A stretch of 40,320 bases of DNA, from positions 1-40,320 of the forward strand of contig JAIRWR010000080.1 of assembly GCA_031268885.1 (NCBI GenBank). Reading direction: 5' to 3'. The notes under the pieces are model-generated. The model was not told the origin of the DNA. It was given only the letters and a program-made list of their open reading frames with translations, and made no database searches. The position numbers and the translations under genes are program-made. This stretch comes from Synergistaceae bacterium. GTDB taxonomy: Bacteria > Synergistota > Synergistia > Synergistales > Synergistaceae. The stretch's first letter is position 1. The number at the start of each line of letters is the position of its first letter. Positions 9,300 to 16,247 of the stretch are shown piece by piece.

Positions 9300-9503
9300 A
9301 TGCCCCGCGGAAGAATTAAGAGGGACGAAGATAAGGAATATCTTAACGTGAAAGTGGACAAGGACAAATTTGAAGTACTGCAAGCGCTTCTATTGCTCTC
9401 TCATCAAGGTATAGATGAAACATTGGAAAACCTGATTGATGAATATATACAGACGAAGGGGAAGGAATTTTTACAGCTGGATAAGATCAACAAGAAGAAA
9501 TAG
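9300..9503 (+). CDS. small ribbon-helix-helix-like DNA-binding protein (candidate autoregulator)
   Basis: This 67-residue, lysine-rich protein is not one I recognise by name. Its pattern fits a ribbon-helix-helix fold: a short strand (EYLNVKVDKD, about residues 13-22), a helix (FEVLQALLLLSH), a turn with glycine (QGID) and a second helix (ETLENLIDEYIQTK). The tail is basic (KINKKK). ATG 9300 lies 12 bases after AAGGAG (9282-9287). An in-frame ATG at 9288 touches that site and is less likely. The base composition is clearly more AT-rich than the neighbours, and no partner toxin or transposase is visible nearby. Function as a repressor of its own palindrome-bearing promoter is inference. Confidence 0.6.
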   Translation: MPRGRIKRDEDKEYLNVKVDKDKFEVLQALLLLSHQGIDETLENLIDEYIQTKGKEFLQLDKINKKK

Positions 9504-9510
9504 TAACATA

Positions 9511-9532
9511 TTCATCTGTACCCACAGATGAA
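9511..9532 (+). terminator. perfect 9-bp hairpin just after the small gene, without a T-run
   Basis: TTCATCTGT at 9511-9519 pairs perfectly with ACAGATGAA at 9524-9532 across a four-base loop, eight bases after the stop of the small gene. There is no T-tract, so it may be a transcript 3'-end stabiliser, a factor-dependent terminator or a second protein-binding palindrome. Confidence 0.45.
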
Positions 9533-9575
9533 CCTATTAAACGTGAAGAGAAAGAACGCGACGTTACAATACAGC

Positions 9576-9634
9576 GGACAGACAGATCAGAATTCAGTCA
9601 TACCATATGTTGAGTGGCTTCGATTCGTCTGTCC
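9576..9634. repeat. inverted repeat with about 43-base spacer in a gene-free stretch
   Basis: GGACAGAC (9576-9583) and GTCTGTCC (9627-9634) are an exact 8-bp inverted pair. After two mismatches three more bases pair inside. The surrounding 9533-9763 holds no open frame I can support and lies between convergent genes. The element could be a small structured RNA, an old mobile-element end or coincidence. Confidence 0.35.
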
Positions 9635-9763
9635 CACTATTATGAAAATCAGCTCAAGATCGCTGAGTTTTGTTTGGTGATGACTTGCCATCGTGGATAG
9701 TTGTACTGTAACAATGCAACCCCTAAGCGGCGCTCTCGTGATTAAAAAAAATTGACAGTTTCG

Positions 9764-10915
9764 CTATCTCCGCGTCCCGGAGACCAGGGACGCCAGGAGA
9801 TTTTTGCGGACTGTCATCGCGCCTTTTGGGCACATCTCGTGACAACAGAGGCACCGGACGCACTTTTTCCTGTCGATGCGAGGATACGCGCCGGTACGGC
9901 TTATGGCATTCACCGGACAGACCGATTCGCAGATCCAGCACTTCGCACACTGGCTCTCGTCGAGTACGGGTGTGATCTTGACCAGTCCGTGGGCCAATCC
10001 CCTGATGATCGTCGGTAGAGCCCTAAGAGCCCTGGTGGACTTTTTAAACCCCGCGACCGGAAGTTCATCCCAGTCAGCGCCGTTCAGGACGATTTCGGAC
10101 TCGGACGCTGGACCGATGCCCCGGTCGATTGCCGCCTTTATCAGGGGGATGGACGCCGGATCACCGTAACACATCATCCGGCACAGCACCCAGTCCACGG
10201 CAAGCGCGTTCTGTCCCGCGACGATCATGCCGGTTAGACGGGGCGTTCCGTGAGAGGGACCGTCTCCCTCCATGCCGACCACCGCGTCGGCTATGTTGAA
10301 CTCCGGCGGCCTGACGGAGAAGATATCGACTATCGCATCCGCTAGCCGCTTCTGTGATGACGAGCGATGAGCCTTTTTTCTGGTCTCCGTGTCGGCGGTC
10401 CCGAATATGTTCTTTATGCAGCCCGACATCTCCGTCTCGACGTGAGTCTTGAGCTTAGGCGCGTTTATGCGATACGCCGCGTCCAGATATCTCGCCGAGA
10501 TACGCGCATCCGGCAGAACGCTGAATCCATCCCCGGCGATCATCCTGGTTCCGAGGTCTGAGAGCGGCCCGACGCTTACGCGCGGCAGAGACGCGAGGTT
10601 CGCCAGTCCCGTCACCTCAAACAGCAGACCGGAGTCGGTAAAGAGATACCCTGGACTGTCCGCGACGCGGACGGAGACATCCATGCCGGATGTCCGTCTC
10701 TCGATCTCCTGAGCTATTCCCTCTATAACCCTGGGATGCGTGGTAACAGCCTCCTCCGGCGGCGAAGGAGAGAGGGCGTTTGTTTTTATCAGCACAGGAC
10801 CAGACATTTCGCCGGGAAACCCACCAGCCCTTTCGACGGCAACTCGAATGGCCTCGTTAACCTCGTCTCTTTCGTAACTTAGGCACTTCGCGAGACCTAC
10901 AATAAATTTTTTAAT
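9764..10915 (-). CDS. DUF362 protein with C-terminal double [4Fe-4S] ferredoxin domain; start codon apparently ATT
   Basis: DUF362 domain followed by a bacterial ferredoxin domain. The eight cysteines are in CAKCWICESVCP and CVRCLCCHEMCP near the C-terminus, so two [4Fe-4S] clusters and an electron-transfer role are expected. The specific reaction is unknown for the family. The first ATG in frame (10807) would remove conserved sequence. The 36 codons before it encode a DUF362-like N-terminus (KKFIVGLAKCLSYERDEV..) that runs into VLIKTNAL. This extended frame opens after an in-frame TGA and contains no ATG, GTG or TTG. The only near-cognate start is ATT at 10915, which overlaps the nth stop codon as ATTAA with GGAG just upstream. 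From ATT the product is 383 residues. A sequence error or frameshift is the alternative. Confidence 0.8.
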   Translation of the reverse strand: MKKFIVGLAKCLSYERDEVNEAIRVAVERAGGFPGEMSGPVLIKTNALSPSPPEEAVTTHPRVIEGIAQEIERRTSGMDVSVRVADSPGYLFTDSGLLFEVTGLANLASLPRVSVGPLSDLGTRMIAGDGFSVLPDARISARYLDAAYRINAPKLKTHVETEMSGCIKNIFGTADTETRKKAHRSSSQKRLADAIVDIFSVRPPEFNIADAVVGMEGDGPSHGTPRLTGMIVAGQNALAVDWVLCRMMCYGDPASIPLIKAAIDRGIGPASESEIVLNGADWDELPVAGFKKSTRALRALPTIIRGLAHGLVKITPVLDESQCAKCWICESVCPVNAISRTGAYPRIDRKKCVRCLCCHEMCPKGAMTVRKNLLASLVSGTRR

Positions 10916-11678
10916 CTCCGCTCACCCCAACTCTCTCGCACAGACCCACTACGACGCAGCCTTCGCACTTAGGATGCCTGGCGCCGCAGATTGCCCTGCC
11001 GTGTTCAATCATATTCAGATGCCCTCCGCCGCACCTCTCGGGTGGGACTACCAACTCCAGGAACTCCTGTATCCTCTCGGGAACCATTTTCTCCTTGACC
11101 CAGCCCAGCCGCCGCGATACCCTCGCCACGTGAGTGTCCACCGGAAACGCTGGCATCCCAAGGTCGAACATCATGACACACGCAACCGTCTTAGGGCCTA
11201 TTCCAGGAAGGTCCGAAAGGTACCGCCTGACATCGTCCGGAGGCCGTTTTTTCAGCGATGAGAGGCTGTAAGCGCCGAAATCCGAGCGGATTTGTTCCAG
11301 TATCGCCCTCATTCTCACCGATTTAGTATCCCCGAGGCCGGCAGGACGAATTAACGAGGCTATCTCCGCCGGCGTCAGAGACGCGACATCCTCCCAGGCC
11401 GGGTATCTTGCCCTAAGCGCGTCATAAGCCATGTCTCTGTTTCTGTCGTTTGTGTTTTGCGACAGCAGGGTAAGAATCAGACCATCCAGAGGTTCTCCGG
11501 TCGATAAAGCCTCCGGCGGCATTTCGTCGTTCCCGTAGGCGGAGTCGAGCGCGTCGAGAACGGCCAATATCCGCCCGACTTCGCCGGCTGCCTCCGCGTT
11601 ACGCTGAGGAAGATGTCGTCCTGATCCTCTAGGAGTTATCGCCTCCAGATCCTTCGCCATCCCCTTTGCTCTGCTCAT
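10911..11678 (-). CDS. nth: endonuclease III-like DNA glycosylase/AP lyase
   Basis: Base-excision repair enzyme that removes oxidised pyrimidines and cleaves at abasic sites. It has the helix-hairpin-helix LPGIGPKTVACV with the catalytic lysine, the catalytic aspartate in FPVDTHVARV, and the C-terminal iron-sulfur motif CGARHPKCEGCVVVGLC. The N-terminus is about 40 residues longer than in E. coli and is basic. Three ATGs compete (11687, 11678, 11660). I choose 11678 because GAGGAGG ends nine bases before it. The start lies inside the 3' end of the upstream protease gene (about 50 bases of overlap), and the stop overlaps the next gene, so all three are probably one coupled transcript. Confidence 0.88.
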   Translation of the reverse strand: MSRAKGMAKDLEAITPRGSGRHLPQRNAEAAGEVGRILAVLDALDSAYGNDEMPPEALSTGEPLDGLILTLLSQNTNDRNRDMAYDALRARYPAWEDVASLTPAEIASLIRPAGLGDTKSVRMRAILEQIRSDFGAYSLSSLKKRPPDDVRRYLSDLPGIGPKTVACVMMFDLGMPAFPVDTHVARVSRRLGWVKEKMVPERIQEFLELVVPPERCGGGHLNMIEHGRAICGARHPKCEGCVVVGLCERVGVSGD

Positions 11679-14214
11679 CCTCCTCATCCTCCTCGGATTC
11701 CAAAGCCGTCCCCGGAAACTTGCGCTTGAATCTGTCGGAGAGCTTGATCCACCTTTTCAGGCTCGCCTTGACCTTGCCGTGCACGCTCTCTTCCGGGTAC
11801 GATCCAGACTCGTCGGGGATCCCGGCCCGCGTCCCCATAAAAATCTCCAGCCCTTCGTCGACTGTCGAGATGGCCCATACGCAAAACTCGCCCCTTTGCA
11901 CCGCGTCGAGCACATCGTCGCGGAGCATGAGATGTTTCACGTTGCTGGCCGGAATGACAACCCCCTGAGTACCGGTCAATCCACGGGCCTTGCAGTAGCT
12001 GAAAAATCCTTCTATCTTCTCGTTGACGCCGCCGATCGGCTGGATTCCTCCAAATTGATCAATCGAGCCAGTCACGGCTATATCCTGTCTGAGAGGAATA
12101 CCGGAGAGCGCGGACAGAATGCAGAACAGCTCCGTCGAAGACGCGCTGTCGCCCTCTATGCCGCCGTATGTCTGTTCGAAGGCGATCCTCGCGGATATGG
12201 ATATCGGCATATCCTGCGCGTACATCCTTCCGAGATAGCTCGACAGAGTGAGGATGCCCTTGTTGTGGATCGGCCCTGTCATCTTCACCTCGCGCTCTAT
12301 ATTGACGACCCCTTCCGCTCCCATGAAGACGTTGGCGCTGATCCTGACGGGGTGCCCGAAGGTGTGATCGACCATGGATATCACCGTGAGTCCGTTGATC
12401 TGGCCAACCGCGCTGCCCTCCGTGTCGATTCGGATCAGACCCGTCTCGAACGCCCTGAGATAGCGTTCCTCGACGAGATTTGCCCTCTGTGTCTTTTCGT
12501 TGATCGCCTTCTTGACGTGGCGGAGGTCCACGCGCTCCGCTCTGTCCATCCTGGCCCAAGCTGTCGCCTCAGTCAGTATCTCGGCTATCTTGTTAAACTG
12601 AGTTGACATGCGGTCCTGCTCTCCGACAAGCCTCGACGCGTACTCGATGACCTCGGCGACCGCCTCCGCGTTGAACGGTATTTTGCCGTCGTTGCCGACG
12701 AAGTGCGCTATTACACACGCCAGCTTGTACTCCATCTCGCCGTTTCTAGGCATGTCCGACTCGAAATCCGCCTTTATCTTGAATATCTTCGGAAATTCCG
12801 GATCGTATATGTTGAGAAGGTGATATAGGTAATATGTGCCGACTATGACAACCTTCACATTGATCGGAATAGCCTCCGGCCTGAGAGACGACACTGGAAT
12901 ATAGCCCAGATGCTCGCCGAGGTTTTCGATTGACAGCTCTCCCGACGAGAGAACGCGCTTTAAGGCATCCCACGCCATAAACTGTCTGAGCACATTGTCG
13001 GCCTCAAGCAGCAGGTATCCGCCGCTCGCCCTATGAAGCGCCCCTGATTTTATCCGATGAAAGTCAGTGTACAGATATCCCTGCCTGCTCTCGTATTCGA
13101 TCTTTCCCGTGAGGTTGTAGTAGGTGGGATTGGTCTCCCGTATCACCGGAGCTCCGCCTTCAGGGTCGTTCGAGACAAAGACGTTGACGGTAAACCTGCT
13201 GAAGTCCACATCCATGCCATCTTCCCTCGTCGCTGCCACAAACATGCCGAAATTTTCTATTATGTCCTCGGTCAGCTCATCCATCCACTTTGAAAGTTTG
13301 TCGTTCTCCGGGAACTTCTCTCTCAGGTCAGAGAGTACCGGCTGAATCGAGTTCCGGCAGATCTCGCCCTCCAGATTCTTTATCTTCTCCTTAAGTTCCT
13401 TCTCGCGCTCTCTCATCATACGAAGCGTCTCAAGCGTCCTCTGGGCTATCTCCTCGGATTTCAGTTGGATCTCGCTCTGATCTTCCTCGGAGAGCTTCTC
13501 AAATTCATCCGGCTGCATCTCGCGAGTGGATGGCTTAGAGTCCTTCTCCGCCTGTTCGTCATCCTCTCCGTCCTGTTGATCTCCATCCTGCTGCTCTCCG
13601 TCGTCCTTCGACGGTTCGGTCTCCTTGATGAGCGGCAGGTTTACAAATCCCTGAGGGGTTCTCTTTATTGAGAAGTTCTGCTCCAGGGCATAGGCCCTGA
13701 GGCCCTCCATCAGCTCGCCGACGCTCTCCTGAAAAGCCTTCACCAACTGTGCCTTGTTGTCTTCATACTCGCTGTTGTCAAATGCCTTACCGAGATTGAC
13801 CTTGAGGTCTTCAACGAGCTCCTCCATGGATGTCGAGAGCACCTTGCCACAGCCAGCGGGCAGGTTTATGACCACCGGCTCGCCCGGCTCGTCGAAATTG
13901 TAAAGGTAAACCCAGTCGTCCGGCGCCCGCATCAGGGCCGCCTTGTTCTTTAGGGCGTCTAAGGTATATGTCGTCCTTCCGCTGCCTGGATCACCGACCA
14001 CAAAGATATTGTAACCCTTTCTGTCTACCTCAAGCGCGAATGATACCGCACCGACCGCTCTGCTCTGACCTATGAGCTGCTTCAGGCATGTGAGTTCATC
14101 CGTGGTCTTAAAGCCCAGCGATTCCATCGACGTCCTTCTGCGGAGATTTTCTATTGGCACTTTCCTTGCTTCAATCAACGACAAGCAGCATACCCCCCGA
14201 AATGATGACCGCAA
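11629..14214 (-). CDS. Lon-related ATP-dependent protease (COG1067-type)
   Basis: Putative AAA+ serine protease with an N-terminal ATPase part and a C-terminal Lon protease domain. Walker A is VVGDPGSGRTT near residue 73-83. The catalytic Ser-Lys dyad is in EGDSASSTELF (about residue 688) and NEKIEGFF (about residue 731). Between about residues 205 and 300 there is a long acidic, glutamine-rich low-complexity segment followed by a coiled coil, and the protein ends in an acidic tail (SEEDEEDEQ..). TTG 14214 is used, with AAGG upstream. A TTG at 14184 preceded by GGGGGG is a good alternative, giving 851 instead of 861 residues. Starting at the first ATG would cut into the conserved ESLGFKTTDEL region. 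It is the first gene of the lon-nth-DUF362 stack and is distinct from classical lonA. Confidence 0.85.
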   Translation of the reverse strand: MRSSFRGVCCLSLIEARKVPIENLRRRTSMESLGFKTTDELTCLKQLIGQSRAVGAVSFALEVDRKGYNIFVVGDPGSGRTTYTLDALKNKAALMRAPDDWVYLYNFDEPGEPVVINLPAGCGKVLSTSMEELVEDLKVNLGKAFDNSEYEDNKAQLVKAFQESVGELMEGLRAYALEQNFSIKRTPQGFVNLPLIKETEPSKDDGEQQDGDQQDGEDDEQAEKDSKPSTREMQPDEFEKLSEEDQSEIQLKSEEIAQRTLETLRMMREREKELKEKIKNLEGEICRNSIQPVLSDLREKFPENDKLSKWMDELTEDIIENFGMFVAATREDGMDVDFSRFTVNVFVSNDPEGGAPVIRETNPTYYNLTGKIEYESRQGYLYTDFHRIKSGALHRASGGYLLLEADNVLRQFMAWDALKRVLSSGELSIENLGEHLGYIPVSSLRPEAIPINVKVVIVGTYYLYHLLNIYDPEFPKIFKIKADFESDMPRNGEMEYKLACVIAHFVGNDGKIPFNAEAVAEVIEYASRLVGEQDRMSTQFNKIAEILTEATAWARMDRAERVDLRHVKKAINEKTQRANLVEERYLRAFETGLIRIDTEGSAVGQINGLTVISMVDHTFGHPVRISANVFMGAEGVVNIEREVKMTGPIHNKGILTLSSYLGRMYAQDMPISISARIAFEQTYGGIEGDSASSTELFCILSALSGIPLRQDIAVTGSIDQFGGIQPIGGVNEKIEGFFSYCKARGLTGTQGVVIPASNVKHLMLRDDVLDAVQRGEFCVWAISTVDEGLEIFMGTRAGIPDESGSYPEESVHGKVKASLKRWIKLSDRFKRKFPGTALESEEDEEDEQSKGDGEGSGGDNS

Positions 14215-14518
14215 ATCTACCTTAACAAACTAGACTTTAGAGTCTCCGCATCTTGAAATAACTCTGATTCACTGGTACCAACGCTTCAGACCATACCGAG
14301 GCCTGTTGTCACGAACCCTTGCTGTTGCTGATTTCAATAAGTTAATTCTAAGGTCAAGTTAACAAAATCAAGCCCAATTAAAAATTTATGTGAAAGGGGA
14401 GACGACGTAGTATCGCCTCCCCTTTATCTCGCCTGTTTTAAGTGTTTTGTTCTGCTATAATGCAGGCCACCGAAATAATTATTCTTTTAGGAAGAATAAA
14501 ACTAACGCTCGCTGCCGA
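14215..14518. other. gene-free intergenic region with two hairpins
   Basis: No gene seen. A strong stem is formed by AAAGGGGAG.CGA (14393-14405) and TCG.CTCCCCTTT (14413-14425) with one mismatch. An 8-bp AT-rich stem lies at 14479-14499, 20 bases past the cold-shock gene stop, and is followed on the minus strand by TTATTT, so it could end that transcript. A short AGACT/AGTCT hairpin (14232-14245) lies in the leader of the protease gene. No promoter could be assigned with confidence for the protease. Confidence 0.45.
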
Positions 14519-14722
14519 CTAAAGTTTTACTACGTCAGAAGCCTGTGGCCCCTTCGTACCCTGAGTAATCTCGAATGATACCTTCTGTCCCTCATCAAGA
14601 GTTTTGAATCCGTCTCCCTGAATAGCGCTGAAGTGGACGAAAACATCGCTGCCCTCGTCAGTTGTAATGAAACCATAGCCCTTAGTCGCGTTAAACCACT
14701 TTACCGTACCGTTGCTTTTCAA
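14519..14722 (-). CDS. cold-shock protein, CspA family
   Basis: A single-domain RNA-binding protein that melts RNA secondary structure. The 67 residues include the RNP1 motif KGYGFI and RNP2 VFVHF, with the usual WFNATKGYG and DEGQKVSFE surroundings, so the family is certain. It begins with TTG at 14722: the frame TTG-AAA-AGC lies eight bases after GGGAGG, and there is no ATG. The 5' leader from the promoter at 14776-14804 is about 45 bases, shorter than that of the strongly cold-inducible E. coli cspA. The gene stands alone between two hairpins, so it is probably monocistronic. Confidence 0.95.
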   Translation of the reverse strand: MKSNGTVKWFNATKGYGFITTDEGSDVFVHFSAIQGDGFKTLDEGQKVSFEITQGTKGPQASDVVKL

Positions 14723-14775
14723 ACGTGTTGCCTCCCAACAAGTTGTTATCGCCGGCGGCGCCTGCCGACGCTGTC

Positions 14776-14804
14776 ACAATAGTTGAAATCCGTGCGGATG
14801 TCAA
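14776..14804 (-). promoter_or_regulatory. sigma-70-type promoter of the cold-shock gene
   Basis: On the minus strand TTGACA (14804-14799) is followed after exactly 17 bases by TATTGT (14781-14776). It lies about 55 bases before the cold-shock start codon and points towards it. Confidence 0.75.
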
Positions 14805-14865
14805 GCGTTTGCGGTAAATCAGTCCATCTGTTTTTACAACTCCGCAAGCGGTTGTAATAACGAAC

Positions 14866-14901
14866 CGCCCTGCCGTTAAGGGCAGGGCGCGCGTTCGCGC
14901 G
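14866..14901 (-). terminator. GC-rich hairpins between the SurA-like gene and the cold-shock promoter
   Basis: CGCCCTGCC (14866-14874) and GGCAGGGCG (14881-14889) form a perfect 9-bp stem with a 6-base loop. CGCGCG-TT-CGCGCG (14888-14901) is a second, overlapping stem. On the minus strand the large stem comes about 55 bases after the stop of the SurA-like gene and is followed by GTTCGTTATT, a weak T-rich tract. On the plus strand TTTTT follows at 14903-14907. Confidence 0.55.
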
Positions 14902-14941
14902 ATTTTTCCGCTCTGTTCACCTCATCGCGGTCGTAACATCT

Positions 14942-16072
14942 TCACTCGTCTGGTGATTCTGTCTCGGGCTTGCTGTCAGATACTGGTTCCAGTTCGTTGT
15001 CGGATGAGATTGATGGGGCGTCCTCTTCCTCCTCGGTCACGTCGCCGGACGTCAATGGCTCAGGCGTAAAAAATATCGATTCGTCGAGTATCTGGACATT
15101 CGCCTGAGTGCGCAGTTCCCTCAAAAATTCGGACTGCGAGCCCTGTCGCTTCTGCCCCAGTATCATCTGTTCGATGTCGGCGCTCACCTCGTCGAAATCA
15201 GCCGTGCCGGACTCTTCCTTGCTGCGTTTTATTACCAACATGAAATCGTCCGATGTTAACATCGTCACGTCCGATATCTCATCAAATGGGAAATCCTTCA
15301 GGGATTCAGCTTCCCCCGTGAATTGATCCGTTGGAATCAAGACCGGGGAGTCGAACGGCGTCTGAGTCATGACATCCCCAGATGCCGCCTCCATAGCGTC
15401 ATCCCAGGATGCGCCTCCGGTTATCGCGCCGCGGACACGCTCCGCCGATTCCCCGCTCGAAAAATGGGCCAGATTTACCTTGAAGCCCTCCGGTTTTTGA
15501 AAGTAATATGCCTTCATCATGTCGTAGAACGACTTGAGTTCACTCTCATCCGTGGAGACTGGCGCTGTGACCTGATCGAAGAGCTTTTGACGCGCGAGTT
15601 CGGTTCGAATCGTATCCCTCAGTTTTTTCTCGTCCAATCCCGCTCTCTTCATCTCCTGAAAATATATTTCACGCGTCGGGAAGGATGACTCTATGTCTTT
15701 TATCGTATTCCCGACCTCGTCATCGGTGACGGTTATATTCCTGGCCTTAATCTCCTTGTCCATCTCGGAAGCTATGGCAATTTGATCCAAAACGGCGGTG
15801 CGCAGCGAGGGATAATCATCCTCTGAGATCGACTGCCCTTGGGGGCCGAGATTCCTGATCATCTGGAACATCTCCGTCTCTACCCGGGATCGTCTTATAC
15901 GTTCGCCGTCAACTACCGCAACGTCATAGTCGGTCATACCCTCGCCGCTTCCCTCGCCGGCATTGCCTCCGTTGTTGTTGTACATGCCGTAACCAGCGAA
16001 ACAGGAGACAACGAAGAGAACGACGATAATCATCATTATCGATTTGACATTTTTCCTTAGATACCGCATCAT
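14942..16072 (-). CDS. membrane-anchored SurA/PpiD-like chaperone, degenerate parvulin domain
   Basis: Probable envelope folding factor. One N-terminal membrane anchor (residues about 11-31, hydrophobic, after RYLRKNVK) is followed by a Gly/Asn linker. A SurA-N-like helical domain follows (VVDGERIRRSRVETEMF, then DEVGNTIKDIES). A parvulin-like region from about residue 200 (FKVNLAHFSSGESAERVR, GASWDDAMEAAS) keeps the layout, but I do not see a clean peptidyl-prolyl isomerase active site. The C-terminus is a disordered acidic tail. The start is one of two consecutive ATGs, with AAAGGAGG 12 bases upstream. Topology resembles PpiD: a cytoplasmic tip, one TM segment and a periplasmic domain. At 376 residues it is shorter than PpiD, so chaperone rather than isomerase activity is my guess. 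Confidence 0.75.
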   Translation of the reverse strand: MMRYLRKNVKSIMMIIVVLFVVSCFAGYGMYNNNGGNAGEGSGEGMTDYDVAVVDGERIRRSRVETEMFQMIRNLGPQGQSISEDDYPSLRTAVLDQIAIASEMDKEIKARNITVTDDEVGNTIKDIESSFPTREIYFQEMKRAGLDEKKLRDTIRTELARQKLFDQVTAPVSTDESELKSFYDMMKAYYFQKPEGFKVNLAHFSSGESAERVRGAITGGASWDDAMEAASGDVMTQTPFDSPVLIPTDQFTGEAESLKDFPFDEISDVTMLTSDDFMLVIKRSKEESGTADFDEVSADIEQMILGQKRQGSQSEFLRELRTQANVQILDESIFFTPEPLTSGDVTEEEEDAPSISSDNELEPVSDSKPETESPDE

Positions 16073-16126
16073 AGTATTGAAAGTCCTCCTTTTATCTTAT
16101 CTGCCGTGAATGATAACAACCTTGTG

Positions 16127-16155
16127 ATGATACTATGTCAGTACGATCATGTCAA
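16127..16155 (-). promoter_or_regulatory. sigma-70-type promoter of the SurA/PpiD-like gene
   Basis: On the minus strand TTGACA (16155-16150) and TATCAT (16132-16127) are 17 bases apart, 55 bases before the ATG at 16072. The gap up to the polA stop (16156-16247) shows nothing else that I can name. Confidence 0.7.
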
Positions 16156-16247
16156 AAAACATCCGAACTTTCCAGGCGCGACACCCATAATCGCAGGTCA
16201 CGGCGAGCGGTAAGAATACTGGCGGGTCTGTTTTCGCGCCGACTGAC

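Noticed and set aside
9126-9763. Mobile element insertion
   Set aside because: AT-richness and inverted repeats are present, but there is no transposase, integrase, direct target duplication or att-like repeat.
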